A DNA stretch of 64,000 nt from Streptomyces sp. CB02414 (lineage in GTDB: Bacteria; Actinomycetota; Actinomycetes; Streptomycetales; Streptomycetaceae): assembly GCF_001905385.1 (NCBI RefSeq), contig NZ_LIPF01000002.1, positions 248,001 through 312,000 of the forward strand, in the 5' to 3' direction. Position numbers and translations under genes: made by a program. Positions 62,478 through 64,000 of this stretch are shown piece after piece; positions within the stretch are counted from its first letter, which is position 1, and each line of letters begins with the position of its first letter. The notes under the pieces are model-generated. The model was not told the origin of the DNA. It saw only the letters and a program-made list of their open reading frames with translations, and did no database searches.

Positions 62478-64000
62478 TCAGCCGTGCTTGGCGCGGCTCG
62501 CGGCGCGGGCGCGCTCGCGGGCGTCCAGGTTCACCTTGCGGATGCGGACGGCCTCCGGGGTGACCTCGACGCACTCGTCGTCGCGGCAGAACTCCAGCGA
62601 CTGCTCCAGCGAGAGCTTGCGCGGCGGGACGATCGACTCGGTCACATCGGCCGTGGACGACCGCATGTTGGTGAGCTTCTTCTCCTTGGTGATGTTGACG
62701 TCCATGTCGTCGGCGCGGGAGTTCTCGCCGACGATCATGCCCTCGTACACCTCGGTGCCGGGCTCGGTGAAGAGCACGCCGCGCTCCTGGAGGTTGGTCA
62801 TCGCGAACGCGGTGACGGCACCGGAGCGGTCGGCGACCAGCGAGCCGTTGTTGCGGGTCTGCAGCGTGCCGAACCAGGGCTCGTGGCCCTCGTGGATGGA
62901 GTGGGCGATGCCGGTGCCGCGGGTCTGGGTCAGGAACTCCGTCCGGAATCCGATCAGACCGCGGGACGGCACCACGAACTCCATGCGGACCCAGCCCGAG
63001 CCGTGGTTGGACATGTTGTCCATCCGGCCCTTGCGCACGCCCATGAGCTGGGTGACGGCGCCCATGTGCTCCTCGGGCACGTCGATCGTCATCCGCTCGA
63101 CGGGCTCGTACGTCTTGCCCTCGACCTCCTTGGTGACGACCTGCGGCTTGCCGATGGTCAGCTCGAAGCCCTCGCGGCGCATCTGCTCGACCAGGATGGC
63201 CAGCGCCAGCTCGCCGCGGCCCTGCACCTCCCAGGCGTCCGGGCGGTCGGTGTCCAGGACGCGGAGCGAGACGTTGCCGATCAGCTCGCGGTCCAGGCGG
63301 TCCTTGACCTGACGGGCGGTGACCTTGCGGTCCTTGACGGCCGCCTTGTTGTCCGCGCCCTTGCCGGTGGCGCCGCGGCCGACCAGCGGGGAGGTGTTGG
63401 TGCCGATCACCATGGAGATCGCGGGCTCGTCCACCGTGATCAGCGGCAGCGGGACCGGGTTCTCCTGGTCGGCCAGCGTCTCGCCGATCATGATGTCCGG
63501 GATGCCGGCGACGGCGCAGATGTCACCGGGGCCGGCCTTCTCGGCGGGCTTGCGGGTGAGCGCCTCGGTCATCATCAGCTCGGAGATGCGCACGTTGCTG
63601 ACCGAACCGTCGCGCTTCATCCAGGCGACCGTCTGGCCCTTCTTCAGCTCGCCCTGGTGGACGCGGAGCAGGGCGATGCGGCCGAGGAAGTTGTCGGCGT
63701 CGAGGTTGGTCACGTGTGCCTGGAGCGGGGCGCCCTCGTCGTAGGTCGGCGCGGGGATGTGCTCCAGGATGGTGGAGAAGAACGGCTCCAGGTTGGTGGA
63801 GTCCGCGGGGACCGTGCCGTCGTCGGGCTTGGTGAGGGAGGCGACGCCGTCCCGGCCGCAGGCGTAGACGATCGGGAACTCGATCTGCTCCTCGTCGGCG
63901 TCCAGGTCGAGGAAGAGGTCGTAGGTCTCGTTGACGACCTCGTCGATCCGGGCGTCCGGACGGTCCGTCTTGTTGATGCACAGGATGATCGGCAGCCGCT
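62478..64000 (-). CDS. typA: GTPase TypA/BipA, N-terminus beyond window
   Basis: A translational GTPase with 507 codons visible; the start and about 130 N-terminal residues, including the P-loop, are outside. Visible parts are the G4 motif CINKTDRPD near the window edge, an elongation-factor domain II (NLDADNFLGRIALLRVHQGELKKG) and the BipA C-terminus ending SRAKHG. It acts on ribosomes under stress or cold. The neighbourhood typA - SBP - mshB is conserved with mycobacteria. Confidence 0.95.
   Translation of the reverse strand, partial: RLPIILCINKTDRPDARIDEVVNETYDLFLDLDADEEQIEFPIVYACGRDGVASLTKPDDGTVPADSTNLEPFFSTILEHIPAPTYDEGAPLQAHVTNLDADNFLGRIALLRVHQGELKKGQTVAWMKRDGSVSNVRISELMMTEALTRKPAEKAGPGDICAVAGIPDIMIGETLADQENPVPLPLITVDEPAISMVIGTNTSPLVGRGATGKGADNKAAVKDRKVTARQVKDRLDRELIGNVSLRVLDTDRPDAWEVQGRGELALAILVEQMRREGFELTIGKPQVVTKEVEGKTYEPVERMTIDVPEEHMGAVTQLMGVRKGRMDNMSNHGSGWVRMEFVVPSRGLIGFRTEFLTQTRGTGIAHSIHEGHEPWFGTLQTRNNGSLVADRSGAVTAFAMTNLQERGVLFTEPGTEVYEGMIVGENSRADDMDVNITKEKKLTNMRSSTADVTESIVPPRKLSLEQSLEFCRDDECVEVTPEAVRIRKVNLDARERARAASRAKHG

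Overview
The window is a high-GC (roughly 70% or more) actinobacterial chromosome segment and almost certainly comes from a Streptomyces. The evidence is strong third-position GC bias, frequent GTG starts, a Streptomyces-type SigE operon, FdxC/DapC, MshB (mycothiol synthesis) and a BldK-type oligopeptide importer beside typA. It is core chromosome: I see no insertion sequence, prophage, rRNA, tRNA or CRISPR array. Gene order repeatedly matches pieces of Mycobacterium tuberculosis (Rv3207c-Rv3211, Rv1220c-Rv1239c, Rv1202-Rv1211, Rv1165-Rv1178), which supports many assignments. These comparisons come from memory, not from a search.

Layout. 1-5785 (minus): a truncated membrane protein, a PelF-like glycosyltransferase, a DUF3152 zincin-like protein and an alpha/beta hydrolase. 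6008-13010: a small acidic protein, TetR regulator, DUF3107 protein, small membrane protein, ferritin-like protein (minus), DEAD-box RNA helicase with a long Lys/Arg/Ala repeat tail, and a hydrolase. 13026-18707: NYN-domain protein, a 50-aa protein, MarC, PHP phosphoesterase, zinc-ribbon protein, MFS exporter and a suppressor-of-fused protein. 18708-24955: a magnesium-themed block of CorA with a structured leader, a soluble MgtE_N/CBS protein coupled to a DUF1003 membrane protein, a lipoprotein and Mrp. 25050-31801: a hypothetical protein, then tatB, htrA, rseA and sigE on the minus strand, with a divergent O-methyltransferase. 31909-38590: DUF3117, enoyl-CoA hydratase, tagA, DivIVA-like protein, folP2, LOG, dapE and a transglycosylase-like protein. 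38913-47082: secreted protein, dapC, fdxC, GNAT, SirB1-like protein, a peptidoglycan-binding-domain membrane protein, DUF6113-like protein, mshB and a 64-aa membrane protein. 47269-64000: S9 peptidase, two complete oligopeptide ABC importers in tandem (the upstream one with bldKABCDE gene order) and typA (N-terminus outside the window).

How they work together. Themes are envelope stress (SigE, RseA, HtrA, TatB), magnesium homeostasis, lysine/diaminopimelate synthesis (DapC, DapE), thiol and redox functions (MshB, FdxC), and peptide uptake linked to development (BldK-like).

The less ordinary features are in expression control. Three short ORFs with near-perfect ribosome binding sites sit in the leaders of the RNA helicase, corA and the bldK-like operon. 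The helicase appears to start at CUG and the sigE-linked methyltransferase at AUU. Ten genes carry a TANNNT hexamer 6-7 nt before the start codon, the usual signature of leaderless mRNAs. All functions are inferred by reading protein motifs; no database search was possible.
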